From positions 1 to 14,815 of the forward strand of contig CAIXUF010000854.1 of the NCBI GenBank assembly GCA_903922535.1: a stretch of DNA of 14,815 nt. Direction: 5' to 3'. Numbering within the stretch: position 1 is the stretch's first letter; the number at the start of each line of letters is the position of its first letter. This document shows, one piece after another, positions 7,200 through 13,624 of the stretch. A program made the position numbers and the translations under genes. This DNA comes from Candidatus Hydrogenedentota bacterium. GTDB lineage: Bacteria > Hydrogenedentota > Hydrogenedentia > Hydrogenedentiales > CAITNO01. The notes under the pieces were generated by a model. It was not told where the DNA came from, did not search any database, and saw nothing but the letters and a program-made list of their open reading frames with translations.

Positions 7200-7829
7200 C
7201 TATTTCGCGAGATTAAGAAGATTGCCCGTGCCGTCCAGGTGCCGGTTGGAACGGTAGCTCGTCTGCACAGGCAGGTACTTGCGCTGTGCCTTCTCCACGT
7301 TGTTCTCTTCCATAACCAGCGGCTTGGCGCCGGGGCCGGGTTCCGCCGGAAGCACCGTTGACGGGGCGGGTTTGCGGAATTGTGCCGCGGGATCGGGCTG
7401 CTCCGCGCCTTTCCCGTCGTCCCCGCACTTCGCGCTTTCCTTCTGGCAGCAGGCGTCCTTGTTGGTTTCGTTGTTGATGACAACCATCGCCGCCTGCTCA
7501 TAGGAAAGGGACTTGGCATCCTTCCTGGGCGGCAACGGCGCGCCCACAATGCCGTGGCCCACGCTGGAAACCAGACCGCCGGTGCCCTTGACCGCACCCA
7601 GGGCGCCTTCGCCCGCCATCGACGCCGGATCTTTCTGCACGCCGCTGGACAGCCCGTCCTTCGTGGACTGCACGAGCGATTTCACGCCCAGCCACGTCCA
7701 CTTGACCGGACGCAGCGCCGGCTCTTCGGGGTTGCCGAACTGGCCGGTGTAGGCCGGCGGAACGGCGCCCGCAACACCGGCGCACATCACCGCCGACAGC
7801 AGAACCACGGCATACAACCTAATCTTCAT
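7200..7829 (-). CDS. Exported protein of unknown function
   Basis: 209 residues; I do not recognise the family. A signal peptide is clear (MKIRLYAVVLLSAVMCAGVAGA, cleavage near residue 22), and no lipobox is convincing. The middle (about 41-100) is a Gly/Ser/Ala-rich amphipathic stretch (WTWLGVKSLVQSTKDG, GALGAVKGTGGLVSSVGHG, APLPPRK). It faintly recalls the short exosortase-associated TIGR04073-type proteins, but the match is too weak to use. A CC-x6-C cluster (Cys127, 128, 135) follows, then a Pro/Gly-rich, probably disordered tail. The start at 7829 is chosen because it opens the signal peptide and has GAGAGGGA about 6 nt upstream; an extension to 7859 would place ten polar residues before it. 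It has its own candidate promoter and is transcribed apart from the next minus-strand gene 183 bp upstream. Coding status rests on the signal peptide, ribosome site and promoter. Confidence 0.72.
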   Translation of the reverse strand: MKIRLYAVVLLSAVMCAGVAGAVPPAYTGQFGNPEEPALRPVKWTWLGVKSLVQSTKDGLSSGVQKDPASMAGEGALGAVKGTGGLVSSVGHGIVGAPLPPRKDAKSLSYEQAAMVVINNETNKDACCQKESAKCGDDGKGAEQPDPAAQFRKPAPSTVLPAEPGPGAKPLVMEENNVEKAQRKYLPVQTSYRSNRHLDGTGNLLNLAK

Positions 7830-7864
7830 GCTCTGTCCCTCTCTGCCTTGGGCAAACACCCAGG

Positions 7865-7894
7865 GATATACCTCGAAATCGGTCCGCCTGTCAA
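7865..7894 (-). promoter_or_regulatory. Candidate promoter for the exported protein gene at 7200-7829
   Basis: On the minus strand TTGACA (7889-7894, perfect) is followed after 18 bp by TATATC (7865-7870, 4 of 6). Transcription would begin near 7858, about 29 nt before the ATG. The rest of the 183-bp spacer shows only another TTGACA (7915-7920) without a matching -10. Confidence 0.5.
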
Positions 7895-8012
7895 GGCGCG
7901 GCCCGCAGGTCTTTTGTCAAGAGTATATTCTAGCGCACCCAAGCCCATTTGTCCAGTTCCGTCAAAGACTGAAAATCCGGTGCACCAGAACCGTCTTTCA
8001 CAGAACACACAC

Positions 8013-9599
8013 TCAACTCTCGGGTCCGGCAGGGAAAGACTCCCGACCCGGCTTCTCACTGCTGGCCAAGTCGTCCATCCCATCACTCTCATGCTTCCCA
8101 TTACTCCCATCCTTCCCATCGGCCAGATCCGGATCGAGGTCCTTCCAAGCCGGCTCAACGTCACGGCGCAGGCGAAACTTCGCAAGCATCCAGCCGACCG
8201 CACCAACCAGTATGAATAGCAGCCCGAAGACCCCATAGCGGGGGACGGGGAGCCGTTTTGCCACGAGCACGGCGGACTTGTCCGCGCGCATATTGTCGTC
8301 CGCCTGGGTGAAAAACCACCCCTGAACGCGGTGTTTCTCACCGGGACCGAGAGCAAACGCCTCAATGGGTTTGCCGGACAGCGAAAGCGCCTGAAACGCA
8401 TAACGAACCACCGGAGGCCGTGGCACCCGCCTGTAGCAAAAAGATCTGTCCCCGTGGCGCACGGACAGGCCCTCACGCAGGCGCAACAGTTCTCCTTTCT
8501 CAGTGGAGACGGCGGCCATCCAGACCGGCGCCCCCTGCAAACCTACGGGAAGGCCCTGGAGCATAACCTGATCCAGGCGAAACCGCAGCGCCGGCGTCGC
8601 CTCCCATTCACCGCCCTCCTCCAGGCGCACTGGGCCGAACGCGACGCCGGGACCGAAGGATTCAACCCATGCGGCACCATCGCGCCAGGCGCGCGCCACG
8701 ACCAGCAGGGGCATCGCCCCCGGGTACTCAAAATGCACCCCGTCCAGCGGCTGTGCCGCGTTGGCGGGCACCTCCACACGACGCGCATGGCCAGCCTTCC
8801 TGATGCCCACCGTGATGGAGGGGGCCTTTTCTGGACCGGCGTTTGCGCCGAGAAGGACATATTCCGTGCCGTCACCGAGCGTTTCGGCCGTGCCCGGCGT
8901 GAAGCTGTCAAACCAGTGAACGCGCCCCGTTTCAGCCACGGACCAGCGGGCGGCGTCCAGGCCTGGGCGGACCGGGAAAAGTCCGGCCTTGGCGGCCTCC
9001 TCCGAATCAACCCAGTCCAAACGCAGTGCCATTTCGGGGGGCAGCATGGTCCACTGTCCCGCCTCGGTGAACAGGCCCTGCGTCCACTCCTTTGCCCCCT
9101 TGCGCTCAAAGGACAAGGCGGCCATGCGCCGTCCCGACCCCTCGCGCACCAACCCCGCCCAGGGTTCGACAGAACGCACGGTGCACGGGCCTGATGCCGC
9201 AGGAAGGTCCACGCCGGCATGGGCGTCTATTGCCACGGTCGCGCCTGCCGCCGTGACCTCGATGACGTCCCGCTCACTGACGGGGCCAAGCACGCTGATT
9301 TCATCCAGCCGGAGCCGAAGTCCCAGGGCCTCCGCGTCGTAGGCCTTCTTGTTGTCAAGCAGGGACCGTGCGGCCTGCGGATTGTCAAGGGGCAGCACAT
9401 CGAGCGGCATGTTCCGCGTCAGCGAAAAGGACAGTCCCCCCGCGTTCGGGCGCAGCGCCATGGATTCGGTGCGCTTTGGGACGACAACGACACGCCCCTC
9501 GAAGGCGGTCATCCTGCCCAGCACGGTGCCTGCAACGACACCAAGTATGCCGAGATAAACCAAACCGGAAAATGTGCGCAGCAGGACGCGGTAACTCAT
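8013..9599 (-). CDS. Membrane protein with a large extracytoplasmic domain, remotely ResB-like; function unknown
   Basis: 528 residues. One hydrophobic helix lies at the N-terminus (about 9-28, TFSGLVYLGILGVVAGTVLG) and one near the C-terminus (about 455-474), with about 425 residues between them that would lie outside the cytoplasm. The last part (WFFTQADD, then SAVLVAKRLPVPRYGVFGLL) recalls the end of ResB/Ccs1 proteins of cytochrome c maturation, but the other ResB helices are missing and I see no haem-ligating pattern, so this is only a hint. The final 50 residues are polar and include a DGK/DGS/NGK tripeptide stretch (494-508) produced by a 9-bp DNA repeat. The ATG at 9599 is preferred over an in-frame TTG at 9635; the ribosome site is weak (GAAG, 2 nt away). 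A poor promoter match (TTGCAC-18-CATACT, 9606-9635) would leave a very short leader. No intrinsic terminator is evident. Confidence 0.75.
   Translation of the reverse strand: MSYRVLLRTFSGLVYLGILGVVAGTVLGRMTAFEGRVVVVPKRTESMALRPNAGGLSFSLTRNMPLDVLPLDNPQAARSLLDNKKAYDAEALGLRLRLDEISVLGPVSERDVIEVTAAGATVAIDAHAGVDLPAASGPCTVRSVEPWAGLVREGSGRRMAALSFERKGAKEWTQGLFTEAGQWTMLPPEMALRLDWVDSEEAAKAGLFPVRPGLDAARWSVAETGRVHWFDSFTPGTAETLGDGTEYVLLGANAGPEKAPSITVGIRKAGHARRVEVPANAAQPLDGVHFEYPGAMPLLVVARAWRDGAAWVESFGPGVAFGPVRLEEGGEWEATPALRFRLDQVMLQGLPVGLQGAPVWMAAVSTEKGELLRLREGLSVRHGDRSFCYRRVPRPPVVRYAFQALSLSGKPIEAFALGPGEKHRVQGWFFTQADDNMRADKSAVLVAKRLPVPRYGVFGLLFILVGAVGWMLAKFRLRRDVEPAWKDLDPDLADGKDGSNGKHESDGMDDLASSEKPGRESFPAGPES
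8078..8119 (-). repeat. Five-unit ATGGGA(N3) repeat inside the coding tail
   Basis: Read on the minus strand, ATGGGA recurs every 9 bp (one copy is ATGAGA) with spacers AGG, GTA, AGC, GTG. An ATGGAC overlaps its end (8073-8078). The 9-bp period and 6+3 design are those of the intergenic ATGGAC arrays. In the gene's frame it encodes residues 494-508, as DGK, DGS, NGK, HES, DGM. Confidence 0.8.
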
Positions 9600-9719
9600 G
9601 GCTTCAGTATGGTCCCGTGGCGCTTGCCGGTGCAACGCGGCGCGTGTTCGAATGGCCCGGCATCTTCGGCGTCCCGTTCAGAAACGAGGCGATTGGCGTC
9701 CGGCAGGCTGACTCATGGC

Positions 9720-9893
9720 ATGGACGAGATGGACGTCATGGACGAGATGGACGGTATGGACGGTATGGACGGTATGGACATCATGGACCTGACCGGATGG
9801 ATCACGCAGTCTCGTTTCCCCGCTGTCCATATTGTCCATCTCGTCCATCTCGTCCATCTCGTCCATCTCGTCCATGGTGTCCATGGTGTCCAT
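9720..9893. repeat. Inverted pair of eight-unit ATGGAC(N3) arrays
   Basis: Left arm 9720-9788 has eight exact ATGGAC copies every 9 bp with spacers GAG, GTC, GAG, GGT, GGT, GGT, ATC. Right arm 9825-9893 has eight exact GTCCAT copies every 9 bp with spacers ATT, CTC, CTC, CTC, CTC, GGT, GGT. Both arms are exactly 69 bp with a 36-nt loop (9789-9824). All 48 hexamer bases can pair, while only one of the seven spacer pairs is fully complementary. Confidence 0.92.
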
Positions 9894-9918
9894 AGGCTCA
9901 AGTCGCTGCTGACCCGCC

Positions 9919-9959
9919 AAAAAGGAACAGCCGCCGACTGGTTACCCAGCCGGCGGCTG
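9919..9959 (-). terminator. Rho-independent terminator of the surface-protein gene
   Basis: CAGCCGCCG (9928-9936) pairs with CGGCGGCTG (9951-9959), and CTGG (9938-9941) with CCAG (9946-9949) across a single mismatch, closing a 4-nt loop. On the minus strand the stem is followed by TTCC and TTTTT (9919-9923). It lies 23 nt after the stop codon of the 9983-11341 gene. Confidence 0.88.
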
Positions 9960-9982
9960 CAATGGTTATTCAGCAGATGAAC

Positions 9983-11341
9983 TTACTTGCGGCGGCGAAT
10001 ACTGCCCACACCGCCAAGCGCGCATGCGCCCGCAAGAAGGGCAAGACCGAGACCGCCCGCGATCGGAAGGGTGCCCGCGGGAACCACGGTGACCGCGACC
10101 ACGTTGGATTCAACAACACCGCCGGTGTTGTCGATGCCGATGGTGCATTTGTACTTGCCGGAGTCCGTCAGGGCAAGGACAGGAATGACGAACTGGGAGG
10201 CTGACCCGATGCTCACCCCGCCATCCTTGGACCACGAATAGGTCAGGGCGGTGGTGTTCTGCGCAATGGCCGTCAGCGTAAGCATGCCGCCTTCCTCGAA
10301 AGTGCCGCCCCCAATAACGAGGCACTTCGGAATGGTGGCCGGCGGCGTGATGCTGGCCGTAAGCTGGGCCTTGATCACGGTCGCGGCGGCTGTCGATCCC
10401 GAGTCGGGATTATTCTTGAAGTAATTGTATTCCTGACGGTTGGTGTAACCGTCACCGTCGGCATCGCCGTCGGGGCCAAGAATCGTCCCAAAGCCGGTGG
10501 TGTTTCCGGCAACGCCGCCCGTCGGCGGCTGAATCCCGATCTGGCTCAGCAGGCCAAGGAGTGTCTCCAGGGCGCCCACACTCTGCGCATCGCCTTCCGT
10601 CGCGTAACCGGCAAGAATCTGCACCAGGGCACCCGGCAGCCAGGGGGCGAGGCCGGGAACCATCGGACGCAGATCCGACGGGGCCGCAGGCGGCTTGTTG
10701 ATTGGGACATTGGCGAGCGCCTTTGTCACCAGCACCTTGAAGAAGTTGAAGTTGGCCTTGTACGCGGTCAGAACGTCCGCGTTCTTGACAGTCCCGGGCA
10801 GGGTGTAGGTGTTGTTCAGCACGGCGGCCAGCAAACCCAGTTCGAACTCGCCGTCGGGAATGCCGTTGGCCGACACCGGAAGCTGTCCGTCCGGGGGATT
10901 CAGATTCACCGGGCCGTTGATGTCGGTGCCGCACAGGAACAGGTTCTGATAGCTCAGGATGTCGGTGCTGAAGGACGCCAGGGGGCCCAGCGAGCACGAC
11001 GCCGTGTCAAAGGCGGCACAGAAGTCCCAGTTGCCGGCCGTCGGCCAGTATTTCACCGGGTTGTCGTAAGTGGGTGGCACCGGTTCGGGAGCCACGAGAA
11101 GTTCAAATACCGGAATTGATCCGGCGCCGGTAACGGTCGGCCCTGTGTACACAGGCGACGCACCGTACGGAGTAATCAATGCGGCCCACGTCTCCACAGG
11201 AGGCGTCCCGGCCGTAATGGTGACATTCGCGCAGGAGGTCTTGTCCGTTAGCGGGGTATGCGGCACCGTGTCTGCAAATGCCGGTCCGCACAGGATGCAC
11301 GCCAGAACCAGCATGCTAATGCCAATAAGAGCTTTCTTCAT
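9983..11341 (-). CDS. Exported surface protein with calcium-loop, Ig-like domain and LPIAG-type C-terminal anchor signal
   Basis: 452 residues. Residues 1-23 form a signal peptide (MKKALIGISMLVLACILCGPAFA|D). Residues about 24-285 are a Thr/Pro/Gly-rich domain I do not recognise, with several Cys (37, 108, 116, 137). DGDADGDGYTNRQE (291-304) is an acidic calcium-binding loop of dockerin/EF-hand type. Residues 341-420 are Ig-like, with Trp370 and DSGKYKC (393-399) at the usual positions. The end is tripartite: LPIAGG (425-430), a hydrophobic helix (about 431-447) and SIRRRK, as in sortase/exosortase-type or other CTERM signals, so the protein is probably anchored at the cell surface. The start at 11341 has AAGGA 9 nt upstream and a typical signal peptide; the frame stays open to 11386 but adds only polar residues. 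Promoter and terminator mark it as a single-gene unit. The biological role is unknown. No sortase or exosortase is visible nearby. Confidence 0.85.
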   Translation of the reverse strand: MKKALIGISMLVLACILCGPAFADTVPHTPLTDKTSCANVTITAGTPPVETWAALITPYGASPVYTGPTVTGAGSIPVFELLVAPEPVPPTYDNPVKYWPTAGNWDFCAAFDTASCSLGPLASFSTDILSYQNLFLCGTDINGPVNLNPPDGQLPVSANGIPDGEFELGLLAAVLNNTYTLPGTVKNADVLTAYKANFNFFKVLVTKALANVPINKPPAAPSDLRPMVPGLAPWLPGALVQILAGYATEGDAQSVGALETLLGLLSQIGIQPPTGGVAGNTTGFGTILGPDGDADGDGYTNRQEYNYFKNNPDSGSTAAATVIKAQLTASITPPATIPKCLVIGGGTFEEGGMLTLTAIAQNTTALTYSWSKDGGVSIGSASQFVIPVLALTDSGKYKCTIGIDNTGGVVESNVVAVTVVPAGTLPIAGGLGLALLAGACALGGVGSIRRRK

Positions 11342-11490
11342 AATCGTCCGTCCTTCTTGTTTAAGAACCTGCTTGGTTCCACACACCCAAGTTCATCAGC
11401 CTCACGCGTCTTGTAATTGCCTCTGCCGCACAAAAGAATCCATCACCAGAACAACCGGCAACACATCTCTTACGCGGCCCGTCATGAGAT

Positions 11491-11519
11491 ATAATATACC
11501 ACCTTTACGGCGGTGTCAA
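11491..11519 (-). promoter_or_regulatory. Near-consensus sigma70 promoter for the surface-protein gene
   Basis: On the minus strand TTGACA (11514-11519, perfect) is followed after exactly 17 bp by TATTAT (11491-11496, 5 of 6). Transcription would begin near 11484 and leave a leader of about 143 nt. It is the best promoter in the window. Confidence 0.72.
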
Positions 11520-11544
11520 TCCTTTTCTTGATATCCTTTTCTTG
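11519..11544 (-). repeat. 12-bp direct repeat abutting the -35 box
   Basis: CAAGAAAAGGAT occurs twice on the minus strand (11533-11544 and 11519-11530), 14 bp apart. The second copy ends at the first base of the TTGACA -35 hexamer. Position and A-rich make-up suit an activator site or an UP-element-like region. Confidence 0.6.
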
Positions 11545-11870
11545 CCCATCCCGCCCGCAGTTCCGGGACATCGACCGCCTCCGCGCACTCCGGGCGTCTT
11601 CTGGGTATTATAACGTAAACCTGCTCTGCACACATCCATTCTACCATTTGTCCGCTTTTTTGTGCCGGAATGGCGCAACCGGCAGCGGGCAGACTGAAAT
11701 ATCCCTGTGGCGAACGGCGCTTTACATGGGCCAAAATGCGAAAAGGCCATATTGTTGGGGGGCGGTCTGATTCCATCGGACAGGCTGTCTCTCGATACAG
11801 AGTTGTCTCGTCCTGCCCACAAGTTGACACATGCAGTGTGGGGCACCCATTCCTGTCTGCCACTTTTTCG

Positions 11871-11926
11871 CCTTCGTCCTTCGTCCTTCGTCCTTTCACC
11901 CTTCACCCTTCACATTTCACCCTTCA
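11871..11926. repeat. Eight-unit heptamer repeat (CCTTCGT/CCCTTCA)
   Basis: Eight successive 7-bp units run without gaps: CCTTCGT three times, CCTTTCA, CCCTTCA twice, CATTTCA, CCCTTCA. It is strongly strand-biased (pyrimidine-rich on plus) and ends about 68 bp before the ABC permease start codon. Comparable heptamer tracts are common between genes in some planctomycete-like genomes (general impression, not searched). Confidence 0.8.
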
Positions 11927-11929
11927 AGT

Positions 11930-11959
11930 TTGTGCCTTCGGCTGGGGCTGGTCTACAAT
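11930..11959 (+). promoter_or_regulatory. Weak candidate promoter for the ABC exporter operon
   Basis: TACAAT (11954-11959, 5 of 6) lies 18 bp after TTGTGC (11930-11935, 3 of 6). A GGGGCTGG stretch precedes the -10. The leader would be about 28 nt. Confidence 0.32.
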
Positions 11960-11993
11960 CGCCGAGAAATGACGCACATTGAAAGAGGCAGAA

Positions 11994-12770
11994 ATGATTC
12001 GGCTGGGATTCAGACACTACAAGAACCTCATTGTCCACAAGGCTTGGGCGGATTTTCGCGCCGAGGCCGAGCGGACATATCTGGGTGTCCTCTGGTGGAT
12101 TCTTGACCCGCTGATTAACATGGTCATTTTCTACCTCGTTTTCGGCGTCTTTCTCAAGATGGGGACAAACGATTTCATCCCGTTTTTGCTGACCGGGCTG
12201 GTCGTGTGGCGCTTCATCGAGGCAACGGTGGTCCGGGCATCCAACTCCATACTGCAGAACGTCGCGATGGTGCGGCAGGCCGCCTTTCGCAAAATAATCT
12301 TTCCCCTCATCGCCGTGGGCACCTGTCTGATGGAGTATGTCTTTTCGCTGGGCTTGCTGTTCACGGTGCTGCTGATATACGGATACCGGCCGGGCCTCAC
12401 CTGGTTGGCGGTTCCGGTCCTGCTCGCCGTGGAGTTGATGTTCGTGCTGGCCATGTCGCTGCCGCTGGCGGTGGTGGTAACCTTTGTGCCCGACGTGGGC
12501 AAGCTGATTTCGCAGGGGCTGCGCATAGTCTTCTATCTTTCGGGCATCTTCTACACGGCCAAGCGCCTGCCCCCGTCGGTGGGACCCTGGCTCAAGTTCA
12601 ACCCGGCCATCCACATCGTCGAGGGGATGCGCGACGCGCTGATGTACGGCGTCTGGCCCAACTGGACGGCGCTGGCCGTGGTGGGCCTGCTGTCGACCCT
12701 CGCCGCGGCGGGCGGGTGGATGCTCATTCGGCGCTTTGATCCGCTCTTCGCAAAGAGGATCGCCCGATGA
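11994..12770 (+). CDS. ABC-2 type polysaccharide export permease (Wzm/TagG/KpsM class)
   Basis: 258 residues, the usual size for this family. It forms the inner-membrane channel of an exporter that moves a finished, lipid-linked glycan (O-antigen, capsule or similar) out of the cytoplasm. About six hydrophobic segments are visible: roughly 33-55, 62-80, 103-125, 136-162, 173-187 and 225-246. Family signatures are TYLGVLWWILDPL (28-40) before the first helix and FNPAIHIVEGMRDALMYG (202-219) before the last. The ATG at 11994 has AGAGG 5 nt upstream; the frame extends only to a TTG at 11979. The stop codon overlaps the ATG of the ATPase gene (ATGA at 12767-12770), which shows translational coupling. 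No glycosyltransferase flanks the pair, so the cargo cannot be named. RfbC in the same window makes a rhamnose precursor, which is suggestive only. Confidence 0.93.
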   Translation: MIRLGFRHYKNLIVHKAWADFRAEAERTYLGVLWWILDPLINMVIFYLVFGVFLKMGTNDFIPFLLTGLVVWRFIEATVVRASNSILQNVAMVRQAAFRKIIFPLIAVGTCLMEYVFSLGLLFTVLLIYGYRPGLTWLAVPVLLAVELMFVLAMSLPLAVVVTFVPDVGKLISQGLRIVFYLSGIFYTAKRLPPSVGPWLKFNPAIHIVEGMRDALMYGVWPNWTALAVVGLLSTLAAAGGWMLIRRFDPLFAKRIAR

Positions 12771-13510
12771 GCGCCGCACGCCCCCCGGTCATAAGCCTCA
12801 GGCATGTGGGCGTCAGCTACTGGCTGCGCCAGAGCCTGTTCAGCCGCCGCAAGTTCTGGGCGCTGCGCGACGTGTCGTTCGACCTGTACGAAGGGGACTC
12901 CCTGGGGGTGGTCGGCAAGAACGGGGTGGGCAAGAGCACGCTGCTGCGCCTGCTCGCAGGCGTGATGAGCCCCGACTGCGGCACCCTGGTCAACAGCGGC
13001 GTCAGCACCTCGCTGTTGTCGCTCAACCTGGGTTTCCTTCCCTACCTGTCGGGCCGCGAGAACGCCATTTTGGGGGGCATGTTCCAGGGCATGGCCCGGG
13101 AGGAAATTTCGGCCAAGATGGACGACATCATCCGCTTCGCCGAAATCGAGGAGTTCATCGACGAGCCGGTCGCCTCGTACTCCTCAGGCATGAAGGCCCG
13201 GCTGGGGTTTGCGGTGGCCTTTCAGATTCAGCCCGACGTGCTGCTCCTGGACGAGGTAATCGGCGTGGGCGACGCCGACTTCCAGCGCAAATCAATGGAA
13301 GTCATGAAGGAGCGCATCCGCTCGCACGACACGACCATCGTGTTTGTGTCGCACAACGCCCCGCTCGTGCGCGAACTGTGCAACCGCGCGGTTTGGATCG
13401 AGGATCGCATCGTGCAGACCGAGGGCGACGTGGAGACGGTCCTCGCAGCCTATGAGAACTTTCTGCGCACGGGCCGAAAATGCGTGGAGGCGCCGCCGGA
13501 GGCCGGCTGA
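12767..13510 (+). CDS. ABC polysaccharide export ATP-binding protein (Wzt/TagH/KpsT class)
   Basis: 247 residues. It powers the adjacent permease. Motifs: Walker A GKNGVGKST (50-58), SLLSLNLGFLPYLSGREN (82-99) in the family's Q-loop region, ABC signature YSSGMKARLGFA (138-149), Walker B VLLLDE (158-163) followed by VIGVGDADFQ (164-173), which is typical of the O-antigen/teichoic acid/capsule branch, and H-loop SHN with His196. The protein ends soon after the nucleotide-binding domain. It therefore lacks the roughly 180-residue C-terminal carbohydrate-recognition domain of the larger Wzt proteins, and resembles KpsT or short TagH forms, in which glycan selection does not depend on a Wzt tail. 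It overlaps the permease stop by 4 bp. Hairpin repeats follow downstream. Family call is near certain; cargo unknown. Confidence 0.95.
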   Translation: MSAARPPVISLRHVGVSYWLRQSLFSRRKFWALRDVSFDLYEGDSLGVVGKNGVGKSTLLRLLAGVMSPDCGTLVNSGVSTSLLSLNLGFLPYLSGRENAILGGMFQGMAREEISAKMDDIIRFAEIEEFIDEPVASYSSGMKARLGFAVAFQIQPDVLLLDEVIGVGDADFQRKSMEVMKERIRSHDTTIVFVSHNAPLVRELCNRAVWIEDRIVQTEGDVETVLAAYENFLRTGRKCVEAPPEAG

Positions 13511-13547
13511 TTCCCAATAACTGGGGGGCGTTGGCTGGCCGCTCTGG

Positions 13548-13608
13548 TACCGCAGGCGTCCCGCCTGCCCTGGTTTTAGTACCGCAGGCGTCCCGCCTGC
13601 CTTGGTTT
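13548..13608. repeat. Two tandem GCAGGCG/CGCCTGC hairpin elements between convergent genes
   Basis: Two 29-bp copies (13548-13576 and 13580-13608) differ at one base and have a 32-bp period. Each holds a perfect 7-bp stem, GCAGGCG-TCC-CGCCTGC (13552-13568 and 13584-13600), followed by TGGTTT. They lie in the 114-bp gap between the ends of the ABC ATPase gene and the minus-strand PHP-like gene, and could end transcription from both sides as well as being a dispersed repeat. The T tracts are short. Confidence 0.85.
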
Positions 13609-13624
13609 CGGTCAGGCCCGCCGC

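Larger units (their letters stand above)
9600..9982. other. Intergenic region dominated by a long repeat hairpin and a terminator
   Basis: This 383-bp stretch between two minus-strand genes contains the paired ATGGAC arrays (9720-9893), the terminator of the upstream gene (9919-9959) and about 120 bp of unremarkable sequence before the 9599 start. Open frames across it translate into MDxMD or VHxVH repeats on either strand and have no credible start, so I call no gene. Confidence 0.7.
11342..11993. other. Large divergent intergenic region (652 bp)
   Basis: It separates the surface-protein gene (minus) from the ABC exporter operon (plus). From left to right it contains a leader of about 143 nt with a small hairpin just before the ribosome site (GAACC/GGTTC, 11365-11379), a near-consensus minus-strand promoter (11491-11519), a 12-bp direct repeat beside it (11519-11544), a two-strand TATTATA box (11606-11612), a heptamer repeat (11871-11926) and a weak plus-strand promoter (11930-11959). 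Frames crossing it look like shadows of low-complexity sequence. Confidence 0.65.

Noticed and set aside
7380..8219. Plus-strand open frame of 279 codons
   Set aside because: It spans the antisense of two minus-strand genes with clear membrane or signal segments and the promoter between them.
9720..9893. CRISPR array
   Set aside because: The repeat is 6 bp with 3-bp spacers and reverses orientation midway; no cas gene is present.
9219..9980. Open frame encoding MDEMDVMDEMDG-type repeats
   Set aside because: It is the 9-bp repeat read as protein, partly antisense to the 8013-9599 gene, with no ribosome site; all frames across the array stay open because the period is a multiple of three.
11505..11906. 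Minus-strand open frame in the large intergenic region
   Set aside because: Its N-terminus (KGERTKDEGRRRK) is the heptamer repeat read as protein; it overlaps the promoter of the surface-protein gene and shows no domain.
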